In this document: in pieces, positions 51,755-61,177 of the stretch | Layout: every line of letters begins with the position of its first letter | How positions within the stretch are numbered: the stretch's first letter is position 1 | Origin: Pseudosulfitobacter pseudonitzschiae | GTDB taxonomy: Bacteria; Pseudomonadota; Alphaproteobacteria; Rhodobacterales; Rhodobacteraceae | Direction of reading: 5' to 3' | Length of the DNA stretch: 64,000 nucleotides | Assembly: GCF_900129395.1 (NCBI RefSeq) | Contig: NZ_FQVP01000005.1 | Span: forward strand, 248,001 to 312,000 | Translations under genes and position numbers: made by a program | The notes under the pieces: generated by a model | Database searches by the model: none | What the model saw: the letters and a program-made list of their open reading frames with translations, nothing else | What the model was told of the DNA's origin: nothing

Positions 51755-53158
51755 TTAGCAGGAGTAGTACATTGCGAACTCGACCGGGTGGGGCGTGTGT
51801 TCGTAACGGTGCACTTCTTCCATTTTCAGATCGACATAGCCTGCAATCTGGTCGCGGGTGAACACGTCACCGGCCAGCAGGAAGTCCATGTCTTTTTCCA
51901 GCTCTTCCAGGGCTTCGCGCAGCGAACCGCAAACCGTGGGGATACCGGCCAGCTCTTCTGCGGGCAGGTCATACAGGTTCTTGTCCATGGCTTCGCCGGG
52001 ATCGATCTTGTTCTGGATGCCGTCAAGGCCGGCCATCAGCAGGGCTGCAAAGCACAGGTAGGGGTTCGCCGACGGATCGGGGAAACGGGCTTCGACGCGC
52101 TTTGCTTTGGGGCTTTCTGTCCACGGAATACGCACGCAACCCGAACGGTTGCGAGCCGAATAGGCGCGCAGAACGGGGGCTTCGAAGCCGGGGATCAGAC
52201 GCTTGTAGCTGTTGGTGCCGGGGTTGGTGAAGGCGTTCAACGCTTTGGCGTGGGACAGGATGCCGCCGATGAAATACAGGGCTTCCTGGCTCAGGTCGGC
52301 GTATTTGTCGCCTGCGAACAGGGGCTTGCCGTCTTTCCAGATCGACATGTTCACGTGCATGCCGGTGCCGTTGTCGCCCGCGATGGGCTTCGGCATGAAG
52401 GTGGCGGATTTGCCATAGGCGTGCGCCACGTTGTGGATCACGTATTTGTATTTCTGCAGCTCGTCGGCCTGTTTGGTCAGGCTGTCAAAGATCAGGCCCA
52501 GTTCGTGCTGGCACGATGCCACTTCGTGGTGGTGCTTGTCGACCTTCATGCCCAGACGTTTCATCGTCGACAGCATTTCCGAACGCAGGTCCTGGGCTTC
52601 GTCGATCGGGTTCACAGGGAAATAGCCGCCCTTGACGCCGGGACGGTGGCCCATGTTGCCCATTTCGTACTCGGTGTCTGTGTTCCAGGCCGCGTCGGAC
52701 GCGTCCACCTGGTACGACACCTTGTTCATCGACACCTGGTAACGCACGTCGTCGAACAGGAAGAATTCGGCTTCGGGGCCCATGTAGGCCACATCGCCGA
52801 TACCCGAGGATTTCAGATAGGCTTCGGCTTTCAGCGCCGTGCCGCGCGGGTCGCGCTCGTAGGCTTCGCCGGTGTCGGGTTCGACAACCGAGCAGTGCAC
52901 GCAGACGGTTTTTTCGGCATAGAAGGGGTCGACATAGGCGCTGTCCAGATCGATCATCAGTTTCATGTCCGATGCTTCGATCGACTTCCAGCCTTCGATC
53001 GACGAGCCGTCGAACATAAAGCCTTCTTCGAGGAAATCCTCGTCAACCTGATCTGCGATCAGGGTCACGTGCTGCAATTTGCCACGCGGGTCGGTAAAAC
53101 GGATGTCGACGTATTCAGCGCCTTCATCCTTGATCATGTCGAGAACTTTGTTTCCCAT
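51755..53158 (-). CDS. glnA: Glutamine synthetase type I
   Basis: A 467-residue dodecameric enzyme making glutamine from glutamate, ammonia and ATP. Visible markers: [46 protein letters not shown] and NRSGCVRIP. The adenylylation site NLYDLP carries Tyr396, so activity is likely tuned by GlnE. The gene lies 33 bases after glnB, the standard alphaproteobacterial glnBA operon under nitrogen control. AAGGA precedes the start, and a terminator follows. Confidence 0.97.
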   Translation of the reverse strand: MGNKVLDMIKDEGAEYVDIRFTDPRGKLQHVTLIADQVDEDFLEEGFMFDGSSIEGWKSIEASDMKLMIDLDSAYVDPFYAEKTVCVHCSVVEPDTGEAYERDPRGTALKAEAYLKSSGIGDVAYMGPEAEFFLFDDVRYQVSMNKVSYQVDASDAAWNTDTEYEMGNMGHRPGVKGGYFPVNPIDEAQDLRSEMLSTMKRLGMKVDKHHHEVASCQHELGLIFDSLTKQADELQKYKYVIHNVAHAYGKSATFMPKPIAGDNGTGMHVNMSIWKDGKPLFAGDKYADLSQEALYFIGGILSHAKALNAFTNPGTNSYKRLIPGFEAPVLRAYSARNRSGCVRIPWTESPKAKRVEARFPDPSANPYLCFAALLMAGLDGIQNKIDPGEAMDKNLYDLPAEELAGIPTVCGSLREALEELEKDMDFLLAGDVFTRDQIAGYVDLKMEEVHRYEHTPHPVEFAMYYSC

Positions 53159-53191
53159 GTGTGTCTGTCCTTCTTGTGCAGAATTGTACGT

Positions 53192-53587
<396 letters not shown>

Positions 53588-53810
53588 CTACGACGGGCGG
53601 GAGGATTGCAAGGGAATGAGGCAGATTTGGAAATGAAGAGGCGATTTTTTGCGCGGTATGATTAAAAATTAGTCACTTTGTGAGCATGGCGCAGCGTTGG
53701 CACCGTTTTGACCATTTGCCCGCGTCCTGCAGGTCACTGGCTTGCCTGCGATCCGGTAATCTGTACGTATTTTCTTTTGGCTCCAAACATCCCCGCCGGA
53801 GGCTCCTGCC

Positions 53811-54665
53811 ATGACAATGCCAACCATCACCCGCGAGGACTTGCCCGACCTGGGCAAACGGTCGGGGCACAAGTTTGACCACGGCCACGTGCTGGTGCTG
53901 TCGGGCGGTCCGGGGCGCACGGGGGCTGCGCGTCTGGCCGCACGGGCCGCGTTGCGGGTGGGCGCGGGGCTGGTGACACTTGGTGTATCTCCTTCGGCGC
54001 AGCTCGAGGTGTCGATGCAGGTCACTGCCGTGATGCTGCATCGCCTTAAGGACGCTGGTGACCTGATTGCGCTGCTGGAGGACAAGCGCCTGAATGCGCT
54101 GTGCGCAGGCCCGGGGCTTGGCCTGGATCACCGTGCGGCTGACCTTGTCCGAACGGTGCTGGACAGTGGCCGGGCCTGTGTTCTGGATGCGGACGCGCTG
54201 ACGCTGATCGCCCGTGATCCGGCGCTGCGCGAGCGGTTGCATGACAGCTGTGTACTGACCCCGCACGGCGGCGAATTTGCGCGCCTGTTCCCGGATATTG
54301 CCGCTGCCTGTGGCGACGACCCGGCGATTGGTACAAAGGTTACCGCCACCCGTGATGCCGCAGCGCGGGTCGGGGCGGTGGTTTTGTTCAAGGGTGTGGA
54401 CACCGTGATCGCCAGCCCCGATGGGGACTGCGCGGTTCACAGTGCGCGTGGGGACCGCTCGGCGCCGTGGTTGGCCACTGCGGGAGCAGGGGACGTGCTG
54501 GCCGGGATCATCGGCGGCTTGCTGGCGCGCGGTTTCAAGCCGTCGGATGCGGCAAGGGCGGCAACGTGGTTGCATGTCTCATGCGCGATCAACTTTGGCC
54601 CCGGCCTGATTGCCGAGGATCTGCCGGATGTTCTTCCAGCGGTGTTGCGTGACCTGGCGTCTTAG
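53811..54665 (+). CDS. nnrD: ADP/ATP-dependent NAD(P)H-hydrate dehydratase, stand-alone
   Basis: A 284-residue repair enzyme that dehydrates damaged NAD(P)HX. Seen: GHKFDHGHVLVLSGGPGRTGAAR at the N terminus, ALCAGPGLG, VLDADALTLIA, LTPHGGEFARLF and the catalytic-region ATAGAGDVLAGIIGGLLARG. In most bacteria this domain is fused behind the NnrE epimerase, about 500 residues in all; here it starts with its own GGAGG and an in-frame stop lies 52 bases upstream, so it is encoded alone. It is divergent from glnB. Its TAG stop shares TTAG with the convergent Hint gene. Confidence 0.9.
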   Translation: MTMPTITREDLPDLGKRSGHKFDHGHVLVLSGGPGRTGAARLAARAALRVGAGLVTLGVSPSAQLEVSMQVTAVMLHRLKDAGDLIALLEDKRLNALCAGPGLGLDHRAADLVRTVLDSGRACVLDADALTLIARDPALRERLHDSCVLTPHGGEFARLFPDIAAACGDDPAIGTKVTATRDAAARVGAVVLFKGVDTVIASPDGDCAVHSARGDRSAPWLATAGAGDVLAGIIGGLLARGFKPSDAARAATWLHVSCAINFGPGLIAEDLPDVLPAVLRDLAS

Positions 54666-55165
54666 GCTGCCAGTTCCCGCACAGACACCATCGCAGGCAC
54701 CGACAATTCCAGCCCGTCGGCATAGACCACATGCGGCGCGTCAAATCCCAGCTGGATCAGCGTCATGGTCCGCACCCCAAGATCGGTGATGAACTCGCCG
54801 TCAATCAGGCATCCCGCAGGCAGCACCGCCTGTGTCGCACCGGCCAGCGCCTTGGCCCGCCAGTCGCGCACCAGCACCTGTTGCGCGGCGGGCAGGATCA
54901 CGTTGGTTTCAGGGCGTTTCTGCCCCAGCGATCCCGCGGCGATGGCCACCGCCGCCGATGTGATCCGCGTGGTGCTGACGGCTTTCAGCGTCACCAGACC
55001 CGCGTTGCGGCTGATGATACGGTCACCGGCGGACAGGTATTCCACCGGAATTTCGCCATCGGATGTCAAAAGGATTGTGCCGGCAACAAGGCCGACGTGA
55101 AGGATTTCTGCGCGCAACTGCGGAGCCTGTCCGCTTTCGACGCGCCCGACCGTTTTCGGTTTCAT
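54662..55165 (-). CDS. Hint-like (Hedgehog/intein fold) protein without catalytic residues
   Basis: A 167-residue protein with the Hint fold pattern seen in many Rhodobacterales proteins: VAGTILLTSDGEIPVEYLSAGDRIISR at about 27-53, then LPAAQQVLVRDWRA near 91-104. Active Hint domains begin with a nucleophilic Cys (CFTPGT-like) and carry an SPQH-like motif. Here those positions are Gly25 and Gln95, so self-splicing or cleavage is not expected. No large partner domain is fused. The ATG at 55165 is chosen because the frame further upstream lacks support. Confidence 0.72.
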   Translation of the reverse strand: MKPKTVGRVESGQAPQLRAEILHVGLVAGTILLTSDGEIPVEYLSAGDRIISRNAGLVTLKAVSTTRITSAAVAIAAGSLGQKRPETNVILPAAQQVLVRDWRAKALAGATQAVLPAGCLIDGEFITDLGVRTMTLIQLGFDAPHVVYADGLELSVPAMVSVRELAA

Positions 55166-55352
55166 GGGCGTCTCTCTTTTTGTACAACCTGCCTCAAGGT
55201 TGATGGCAATATACCCCAATAATCTGTTAAAGTCGCCAGAATAATAACCGTAAAATTTTCCGCGCATCTCTGCGACATTTTTGGTCTCGCCTATTGGGCG
55301 ATGCTTTGGTATCTGACGCGTCAGCGCGCTGCGATGCGGACGCTGCAAAAGT

Positions 55353-55436
55353 GCGGGTGTGGCGGAATTGGTAGACGCACCAGATTTAGGTTCTGGCGCC
55401 TTTGGCGTGGGGGTTCGAGTCCCTTCACCCGCACCA
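55353..55436 (+). tRNA. tRNA-Leu (anticodon TAG)
   Basis: Reads as a complete leucine tRNA: acceptor GCGGGTG pairing with CACCCGC, D arm GCGGAATTGGTAGACGC, anticodon stem CCAGA/TCTGG around loop TTTAGGT (anticodon TAG, decoding CTA). A long variable arm (CGCCTTTGGCG) typical of Leu and T arm GGGGGTTCGAGTCCC follow. CCA is encoded at 55434-55436. A recombinase remnant lies 95 bases beyond its 3' end, so the tRNA is a probable island attachment site. Confidence 0.96.
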
Positions 55437-55530
55437 CTTTGAAATTATTTCAGAAATTCCCGTGTAAGCGATGCCCTCCCTCAAAGGAATCGCAAACCTT
55501 AACAGATTGTTAGCACTTTCTTGTTTGGTC

Positions 55531-55680
55531 TTAGTGCTGTTCACTTGCCATCTGAGCCTGCCTGGATGCGTCTGTCCGGTTCCCATGCGCCGTATATTTC
55601 TGCACTATCGACAAAGTTTTATGGCCCGTGACAGCCTGAATATCGCGCATGTCTGTGAACAGGCGCGCCCCCGGAGCGGC
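55531..55680 (-). pseudogene. Tyrosine recombinase (integrase) C-terminal remnant
   Basis: Reading the minus strand gives a frame ending at 55531 that contains DMRDIQAVTGHKTLSIVQKY, then TAHGN and SRQAQMASEQH before the stop. The pattern TGHKTL...VQKYTAHG is the box-II histidine and the catalytic tyrosine of phage-type integrases, followed by a normal tail. The rest of the gene is missing: the frame runs into the 3' end of the LysR gene, which lies in another frame. Only about 50 codons remain. Position beside a tRNA 3' end is exactly where island integrases sit. Confidence 0.7.
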
Positions 55681-55703
55681 ACCAAAGTGCGACAGGTCCG
55701 CGC

Positions 55704-56612
55704 CTATCCTGCTGCCATGAGATGCCGCCTCACGTGGGCCAGAAACGCCGAAGCGGTCGGGGAAAGGGATCGGCCGGCTTGGTGGACAAGCCCGATCCGC
55801 CGTTTCGCACCAAAGTCGGAAATGGGGCGCTGGACCAGCCGCCCCATCGGCAGGACTGGCAGCGTCAGCGTTGGCAGCAACGTGATGCCGAGGTTCACGG
55901 CGACCAGCGCCCCGGCCGTCGCGAGGTGGGCGACCTCGAACCGGGGCGAAATGACCCTTTCAAGACGCTGGCACGCACCGTCGAGCAGTTCGCGCACGCT
56001 GGTGCCCGGTTCCATCGCGATCAGCGGCATGTCGATCAACTCGGCCAGGTCATAGACCCGGTCTTCGGACAGCGGCCCTTGCGGCGCACCGACCGCGACA
56101 AACGGGTCATCCATCAACGGGTGAAACGTCAGCCGCATCCGCGCCGACATGGTGCCCGCTGTAAATCCGATGTCCGCACGTCCGGTTTCGATGGCCTCCA
56201 CCACGCTGCCGGACAGCGCGTCAATGATGCGCAGGTCGATGTCGGGATGGGCAAGGGTAAAGCTGGCCAGCAGATCCGGCAGCAAACCCGCCGTCACAGA
56301 GGGCAGCCCGGCAATCGTCAGCCGCCCGTTGCTTGCGGAAAGATGCGCGTCGAACTCGGCCATGACATCCATGGATGTGTTGATCATCCGCTCGGCCAGC
56401 TTGGCAAAAGCCAGGCCCGAGGTCGTGGGGGTCACGTTGCGTGTGTCACGATCAAAAAGCCGCGTGCCCAGCCGCGCCTCAAGTGCCGCAATTTGCCGCG
56501 ACAGGGCCGACGCCGACATGCCCAAGGCCTCGGACGCGGCGCGAAACGTGCCGCTTTCGCTGACGGTCAGGGCCGCCTGAAAATCTGCGATAGAAGGTGT
56601 GTTGCGATTCAT
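55704..56612 (-). CDS. LysR family transcriptional regulator
   Basis: A 302-residue regulator with the N-terminal winged helix-turn-helix (SIADFQAALTVSESGTFRAA, then ALGMSASALSRQIAALEARL) and a C-terminal effector domain (LTIAGLPSVTAGLLPDLLAS, FEVAHLATAGALVAVNLGITLLP). It is divergent from the TAXI-TRAP operon across 92 bases, so it probably controls that operon in response to its substrate. The spacer is AT-rich, but I could not fix a clear T-N11-A box. Its 3' end has replaced the body of the integrase remnant. Confidence 0.93.
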   Translation of the reverse strand: MNRNTPSIADFQAALTVSESGTFRAASEALGMSASALSRQIAALEARLGTRLFDRDTRNVTPTTSGLAFAKLAERMINTSMDVMAEFDAHLSASNGRLTIAGLPSVTAGLLPDLLASFTLAHPDIDLRIIDALSGSVVEAIETGRADIGFTAGTMSARMRLTFHPLMDDPFVAVGAPQGPLSEDRVYDLAELIDMPLIAMEPGTSVRELLDGACQRLERVISPRFEVAHLATAGALVAVNLGITLLPTLTLPVLPMGRLVQRPISDFGAKRRIGLVHQAGRSLSPTASAFLAHVRRHLMAAG

Positions 56613-56704
56613 GCATCAATTATTAACAATATCGCACTTTTCACAATAGATAGCTTGGTGCACTCTCGTATGGCCCGCGATGCGGTGCAAAATGGGAGGA
56701 AACC

Positions 56705-57667
56705 ATGAAACATCTTGTACGCGCCCTGCTGGGTGCAACGCTGCTTGCCGGACCCGTGTCTGCGCAAGACACCGACCTTTTGATCGGATCGACCTCGGCC
56801 TCGTCGAGCCATTACGGTTATTTCGTCGCCGTGGGCCAGTTGATCAACGAGAACGCCGAAGGGCTGCGCGCCTCGGTGGTCGAAACCGGTGCCACCATGG
56901 ACAACATCCGCCGGATGGAACGTGGTCAGGTTGACCTTGGGCTGGTCACGACAAACGTCGCGCAGCACGCCGTCGCAGGCACAAATGAATTCGAAGGCAA
57001 GCAACAGGATCTGATGCTGCTTTGGGTCTATACCGGTGCGCCGCAGAACGTGGTCATGCGGGCAGATGCAGGTGTCACCGACCTGTCGGGCCTTGCAGGC
57101 GTCCGCTTTAATCCCGGTATCAAAGGATCGGCGACTGAATCAACGACCGAGGCGGTTTTCAATACGCTGGGTCTTACGGCGGACTACGTGCGCGGCTCGA
57201 CCACCGATGTGGTGGACATGATCAAGGACAACCGCGTCGCCGGATATGTGAAATCGGGTTCGGGCAAAAAGCTTGATGGCTCGACCATGGACATCGCGAC
57301 ATCGACCGACATTGCCATTCTGGGTCTGACAGCCGCGCAGGCGGACAAACTCAAGGCAGAGATGCCCGACATCTCTGTCGTCGACATTCCCGAAGGTGCC
57401 GCAGATGGCGTGCCCGCCTACACAACCTGGAGCTTTGGCGTCGGTGTGGGCGCACCCTCTACCATGGACGAAGAAACCGCATATCAGATCGTCAAGGCGG
57501 TGATGGAGGACAAGGAGGCCCAAGCCAACGCGATGGCCAGCCTGAAGGGCGAGAACCTTGCCGACATCACATTGCAGTTCGGAACCATTCCACTGCATCC
57601 CGGTGCCGTGCGCTGGTTCGAAGAGCAAGGCATCGACCTGCCTGCCAAGCTGAAGCCGACAGAGTAA
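56705..57667 (+). CDS. TAXI-type TRAP transporter solute-binding protein
   Basis: A 320-residue periplasmic receptor with a signal peptide (MKHLVRALLGATLLAGPVSA). TAXI-family blocks are visible: LLIGSTSASSSHYGYFVAVG, ENGAT-like VVETGATMDNIRRMERGQVDLGLV, LWVYTGAPQNVVM and GSATESTTEAVFNTLGL. It binds an unknown substrate and delivers it to the fused permease encoded 10 bases downstream. GGAGG precedes the ATG. First gene of the operon. Confidence 0.94.
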   Translation: MKHLVRALLGATLLAGPVSAQDTDLLIGSTSASSSHYGYFVAVGQLINENAEGLRASVVETGATMDNIRRMERGQVDLGLVTTNVAQHAVAGTNEFEGKQQDLMLLWVYTGAPQNVVMRADAGVTDLSGLAGVRFNPGIKGSATESTTEAVFNTLGLTADYVRGSTTDVVDMIKDNRVAGYVKSGSGKKLDGSTMDIATSTDIAILGLTAAQADKLKAEMPDISVVDIPEGAADGVPAYTTWSFGVGVGAPSTMDEETAYQIVKAVMEDKEAQANAMASLKGENLADITLQFGTIPLHPGAVRWFEEQGIDLPAKLKPTE

Positions 57668-57677
57668 GGCCGTACCT

Positions 57678-59537
57678 ATGACACTCCAGCGCGTTCAGCG
57701 GGCTCTGGCGATCTTCGTCGGCCTCTTTGTTCTATATACGGCGGCGACCGGCCCTTTCGAAGGGCTGATCCAAAGAGCACTCTTTCTCGCGCTGGTGACC
57801 TGTCTGGGTTTTGCGCTCTTTCCACTGGGCGCCGGGAAACCCTGGCGTCCGGCGGGGCTGGCTGTCGATCTTGCGCTCTGTGCGGTGTCGGTGGCGGCCT
57901 GTGGCTATGTCGTGGTGAACTACGACGCGATCATGACGACCCTTCCGTGGGCCACGACACTGGACAAGGCGCTGACCGTCGGTCTGGTGCTGGCGGTTCT
58001 GGAACTGGGGCGGCGCACTGTCGGGCTTATCTTTCCGGTCCTTGTCCTGCTGGGGCTGGGCTATGCGCTGTTCGGGAATTACCTGCCGGGTCCGTTGCGC
58101 CATCGGGGATTTGACACAGCCTTTGTCACCGAAACGATTTTCCTTGGTGACCTGGGGATTTGGGGCATGCTGACGGGCGTCGCCGCGACGGTGATTGCCG
58201 CTTTCGTTCTGTTTGGTGCCCTGTTGCTGCATACGGGTGGCGGTCAGGCGTTTATGGATCTTGCCATGCGGCTGGGCGGGCGTCAGCCCGGCGGCGCGGC
58301 CAAGATTGCCACCATCGCCAGCGGGCTTTTCGGCATGATCTCGGGCTCGGCCGTGGCCAATGTGGCGACCACGGGCAACTTTACGATTCCGATGATGATC
58401 CGCCTTGGCTACCCGCGCCCCTTCGCCGCCGCAGTCGAGGCGGTCGCATCGACCGGGGGCCAGATCGCGCCGCCGATCATGGGGGCGGCAGCCTTTGTCA
58501 TGGCCGAAATTCTTGGCGTACCTTACCTGACCATCATCGTCGCGGCGATCCTGCCTGCGGTGCTGTTTTACCTGTCAGTGTTCATGACCGTGCATTTCGT
58601 GGCGCTGCGCCGCGGTCTGGCCATCGTGCCCGAAGACGAAATGCCTGCGTGGACAACCATTCTCGCGCCGCGCCGCGTTCTGCCGATCCTTTGCGCGCTG
58701 GGCGGACTGGGCATCGGGATCTGGATGGGCCGCTCGATCTCGACCTCTGCTTTCTATGGCATCATCGGGCTGCTGATCGCCTTCTTTGCGACCGAGGCCG
58801 GGCGGCTGAGCATCCGCCAGATGGCAGACAAGCTGTTCAACGGACTGGAAGACGCGGGCAAGGGCCTCGTTATTATCGGGGTGTTGCTGGCGGGTGCGCA
58901 GGTTCTGGTGTCGATGATCAACCTGACCGGCATCGGCGTCACCCTGTCGTCGCTTATCGTCAGCATGGCCGGAGATTCCGTTGTGCTGGTTGCGATGATC
59001 GTGGGGGCCGTCTGCCTTATCATGGGGATGGGCCTGCCCACGACCGCCGCCTATGTTCTGGTCGCCGCCGTTCTGGCCCCCGCGATGACAGCGGTGGGCG
59101 TCGATCCGCTGGCGGCACATCTGTTCGTGTTCTATTTTGCAACCATCTCGGTCATCACGCCGCCCGTCTGCGTCGCTGTCTTTGTCGGGGCAGGGATCGC
59201 CAATACCAACTGGCTGCCCGCCGCGGGCGAAGCTGTCCGGCTGGGTGCGGTCACCTATCTCGTGCCCTTCCTGCTGCTGCTTTATCCGGGAATGCTTCTG
59301 GGCGGCAGCCCGCTTGATATTCTCGAAGCCGTCGCTGCCGGTCTGGTGCTGGTGCTTGCTGTGCCGGCGCTGCTGTCAGGCGCGCAGCTTTTCGGGCGCA
59401 AGACCGTTGATGTTGCGATCTATGTCCTTGTCATAGCACTTGCGATCTATCCGCAGCCGGTGACGCCGTTCCTGGCCCTCGCGATCCTCTTGGCGGCACA
59501 TTTTTCGGGGCGCGTCCAAAGGAGGACACTGGCATGA
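57678..59537 (+). CDS. TRAP transporter fused permease
   Basis: A 619-residue inner-membrane protein combining the small (DctQ-like) and large (DctM-like) TRAP permease parts, as is normal for TAXI systems. The large-subunit motifs MISGSAVANVATTGNFTIPM and GGQIAPPIMGAAAFVMAE are present. So are MGMGLPTTAAYVLVAAVLAP and TISVITPPVCVAVF. It is a sodium-linked secondary transporter by family. Its stop overlaps the next start by 4 bases, coupling it to the AtuA gene. Confidence 0.95.
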   Translation: MTLQRVQRALAIFVGLFVLYTAATGPFEGLIQRALFLALVTCLGFALFPLGAGKPWRPAGLAVDLALCAVSVAACGYVVVNYDAIMTTLPWATTLDKALTVGLVLAVLELGRRTVGLIFPVLVLLGLGYALFGNYLPGPLRHRGFDTAFVTETIFLGDLGIWGMLTGVAATVIAAFVLFGALLLHTGGGQAFMDLAMRLGGRQPGGAAKIATIASGLFGMISGSAVANVATTGNFTIPMMIRLGYPRPFAAAVEAVASTGGQIAPPIMGAAAFVMAEILGVPYLTIIVAAILPAVLFYLSVFMTVHFVALRRGLAIVPEDEMPAWTTILAPRRVLPILCALGGLGIGIWMGRSISTSAFYGIIGLLIAFFATEAGRLSIRQMADKLFNGLEDAGKGLVIIGVLLAGAQVLVSMINLTGIGVTLSSLIVSMAGDSVVLVAMIVGAVCLIMGMGLPTTAAYVLVAAVLAPAMTAVGVDPLAAHLFVFYFATISVITPPVCVAVFVGAGIANTNWLPAAGEAVRLGAVTYLVPFLLLLYPGMLLGGSPLDILEAVAAGLVLVLAVPALLSGAQLFGRKTVDVAIYVLVIALAIYPQPVTPFLALAILLAAHFSGRVQRRTLA

Positions 59538-60877
59538 GCATTCTACGCCTGGGAGCAGGTGCCGGATTTCAGGGCGACCGTATCGCACCCGCAGTGGACC
59601 TGGCCGAGCGCGGAAAACTCGACTACCTGATTTTCGAGTGTCTGGGCGAACGGACAATCGCGCTTGCCCAACAGGCGCGCAGCGCCGATCCCACAAAGGG
59701 CTACGATCCCCTGCTGGAACGACGCATGCGCGCCGTTCTGCCCGCCTGTGTGCGCAATGGCACGCGTATCGTGACCAACATGGGCGCGGCGAATCCGCGT
59801 GCCGCCGCCGAAAAAACCCGCGCCGTCGCCCGCGAGCTTGGCCTGACCGGGCTGAGGGTCGCGGCCGTGACGGGTGACGATGTGGTTGATCAGGTCGGCG
59901 ATCTTGTCCTCGACGAAACCGGCAAGCCGGCATCAGAGCTTGGCGACCGGCTGGTGTCGGCAAATGCCTATATCGGGATTGACGGGCTGGTCGCGGCACT
60001 GAACGCAGGCGCGGATGTGGTCATCTGTGGACGCGCCTCCGATCCTTCCTTGTTTCTGGCTCCGTTGGTCCATGAATTCGGTTGGGCGCGGGATGACTGG
60101 ACCCGTCTGGGGCGGGGTATCCTTGTTGGTCACCTTCTGGAATGTGCCGCACAGATCACCGGCGGATATTTCGCCGACCCCGGTTTGAAAGACGTGCCTG
60201 ACCTGGCGAATGTCGGGCATCCGCTGGCCGAGGTGGACAGCGACGGCAACGCTGTGATCACCAAGCTGGAGGGGACCGGAGGACGCGTCAGCCGGGCGAC
60301 CTGCATCGAACAGATGCTCTACGAAATCCACGACCCCGCCCGCTATCTGCAACCCGATGTGGTCGCGGACTTCTCGAAAGTGAATTTCAAGGAAATCGGA
60401 CCCGATCGCGTGGCCGTGACCGATGGGACGGGGACAAAAGCAACGGGATTGCTGAAGGTCTCTGTCGGATACCGCGATGGCTGGTTCGGCGAGGGCCAGA
60501 TCAGCTACGCCGGGGCGAATTGCGTGGCGCGTGGCAATCTGGCCATCTCCCTTGTGCGCGAACGGCTCGCGCAGACGTCCGGCGCAATCATCGAACAGCG
60601 CGGCGAATTGATCGGTGTCAATTCTGTCTGGCCGTCCACCAATGACACCGCCAACACCGCCGAAGTGCGCATGCGCTATGCCGCGCGGTGTCACGACGCA
60701 ATATCCGCCCAAACCGTCGGGGAAGAAGTCGAAGGTCTCTATCTCGCCGGTCCGGCAGGAGGCGGGGGCGTGACAAAGAGCATACGCGAGGTGCTTGCCA
60801 TTGCGTCAACGCTGATGCCGGCGGAGAACGTTGCCACGACTTTCGAAATGAAAGGAGCGTCGCATGAAGCTGCATGA
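59534..60877 (+). CDS. AtuA family (DUF1446) protein
   Basis: A 447-residue cytoplasmic protein of the family named after the acyclic terpene utilisation gene atuA. It opens SILRLGAGAGFQGDRIAPAV, with NMGAANPRAAAEKTR, VSANAYIGIDGLVAALNAGADVVICGRASDPSLFLAPLVHEFGW-type blocks (shown here in part) and a late LYLAGPAGGGGVTKSIREVL. Although named for terpenes, the family occurs with many carboxylate uptake operons and its reaction is unknown. Its 3' end overlaps the ferredoxin-fold partner gene by 14 bases; the two together equal the single longer protein found in Pseudomonas. Confidence 0.9.
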   Translation: MSILRLGAGAGFQGDRIAPAVDLAERGKLDYLIFECLGERTIALAQQARSADPTKGYDPLLERRMRAVLPACVRNGTRIVTNMGAANPRAAAEKTRAVARELGLTGLRVAAVTGDDVVDQVGDLVLDETGKPASELGDRLVSANAYIGIDGLVAALNAGADVVICGRASDPSLFLAPLVHEFGWARDDWTRLGRGILVGHLLECAAQITGGYFADPGLKDVPDLANVGHPLAEVDSDGNAVITKLEGTGGRVSRATCIEQMLYEIHDPARYLQPDVVADFSKVNFKEIGPDRVAVTDGTGTKATGLLKVSVGYRDGWFGEGQISYAGANCVARGNLAISLVRERLAQTSGAIIEQRGELIGVNSVWPSTNDTANTAEVRMRYAARCHDAISAQTVGEEVEGLYLAGPAGGGGVTKSIREVLAIASTLMPAENVATTFEMKGASHEAA

Positions 60878-61175
60878 TATCGCCCACGCGCGTACCGGCG
60901 ACAAGGGGGACATCTCGAACATATCGGTGATCGCCTACGACCCTGCGCACTGGCCCCTGATCCGCGATATGGTCACGACCGATCGGGTCGCGGCGCATTT
61001 CGAAACATTCGATGCGCGCGACATTTCCCGCTATGAAATTCCGCAGCTTCAAGCCCTTAATTTCGTGATCCGTGGCGCACTGGCCGGCGGCGTAACGCGG
61101 TCACTGGCCCTTGATGCACATGGCAAATGCTTGGCATCGGTCCTGCTGGAGATGCAGATCTGTTCGAGTAAATGA
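60864..61175 (+). CDS. AtuA-related ferredoxin-fold protein
   Basis: A 103-residue protein beginning MKLHDIAHARTGDKGDISNI, with IAYDPAHWPLIRDMVT, ISRYEIPQLQALNFVIRGAL and a C-terminal LDAHGKCLASVLLEM. This is the domain fused to the C terminus of longer AtuA proteins; here it is separate with its own AAAGGAG and a 14-base overlap with the preceding gene. It is expected to act as a complex with the AtuA-family protein. Last gene of the TRAP operon. Confidence 0.88.
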   Translation: MKLHDIAHARTGDKGDISNISVIAYDPAHWPLIRDMVTTDRVAAHFETFDARDISRYEIPQLQALNFVIRGALAGGVTRSLALDAHGKCLASVLLEMQICSSK

Positions 61176-61177
61176 AT

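Noticed and set aside
55471-56055. A 194-codon plus-strand frame between tRNA-Leu and the LysR gene
   Set aside because: No ribosome-binding site or family match; it overlaps the LysR gene antisense, and the minus strand explains the region better as an integrase end.
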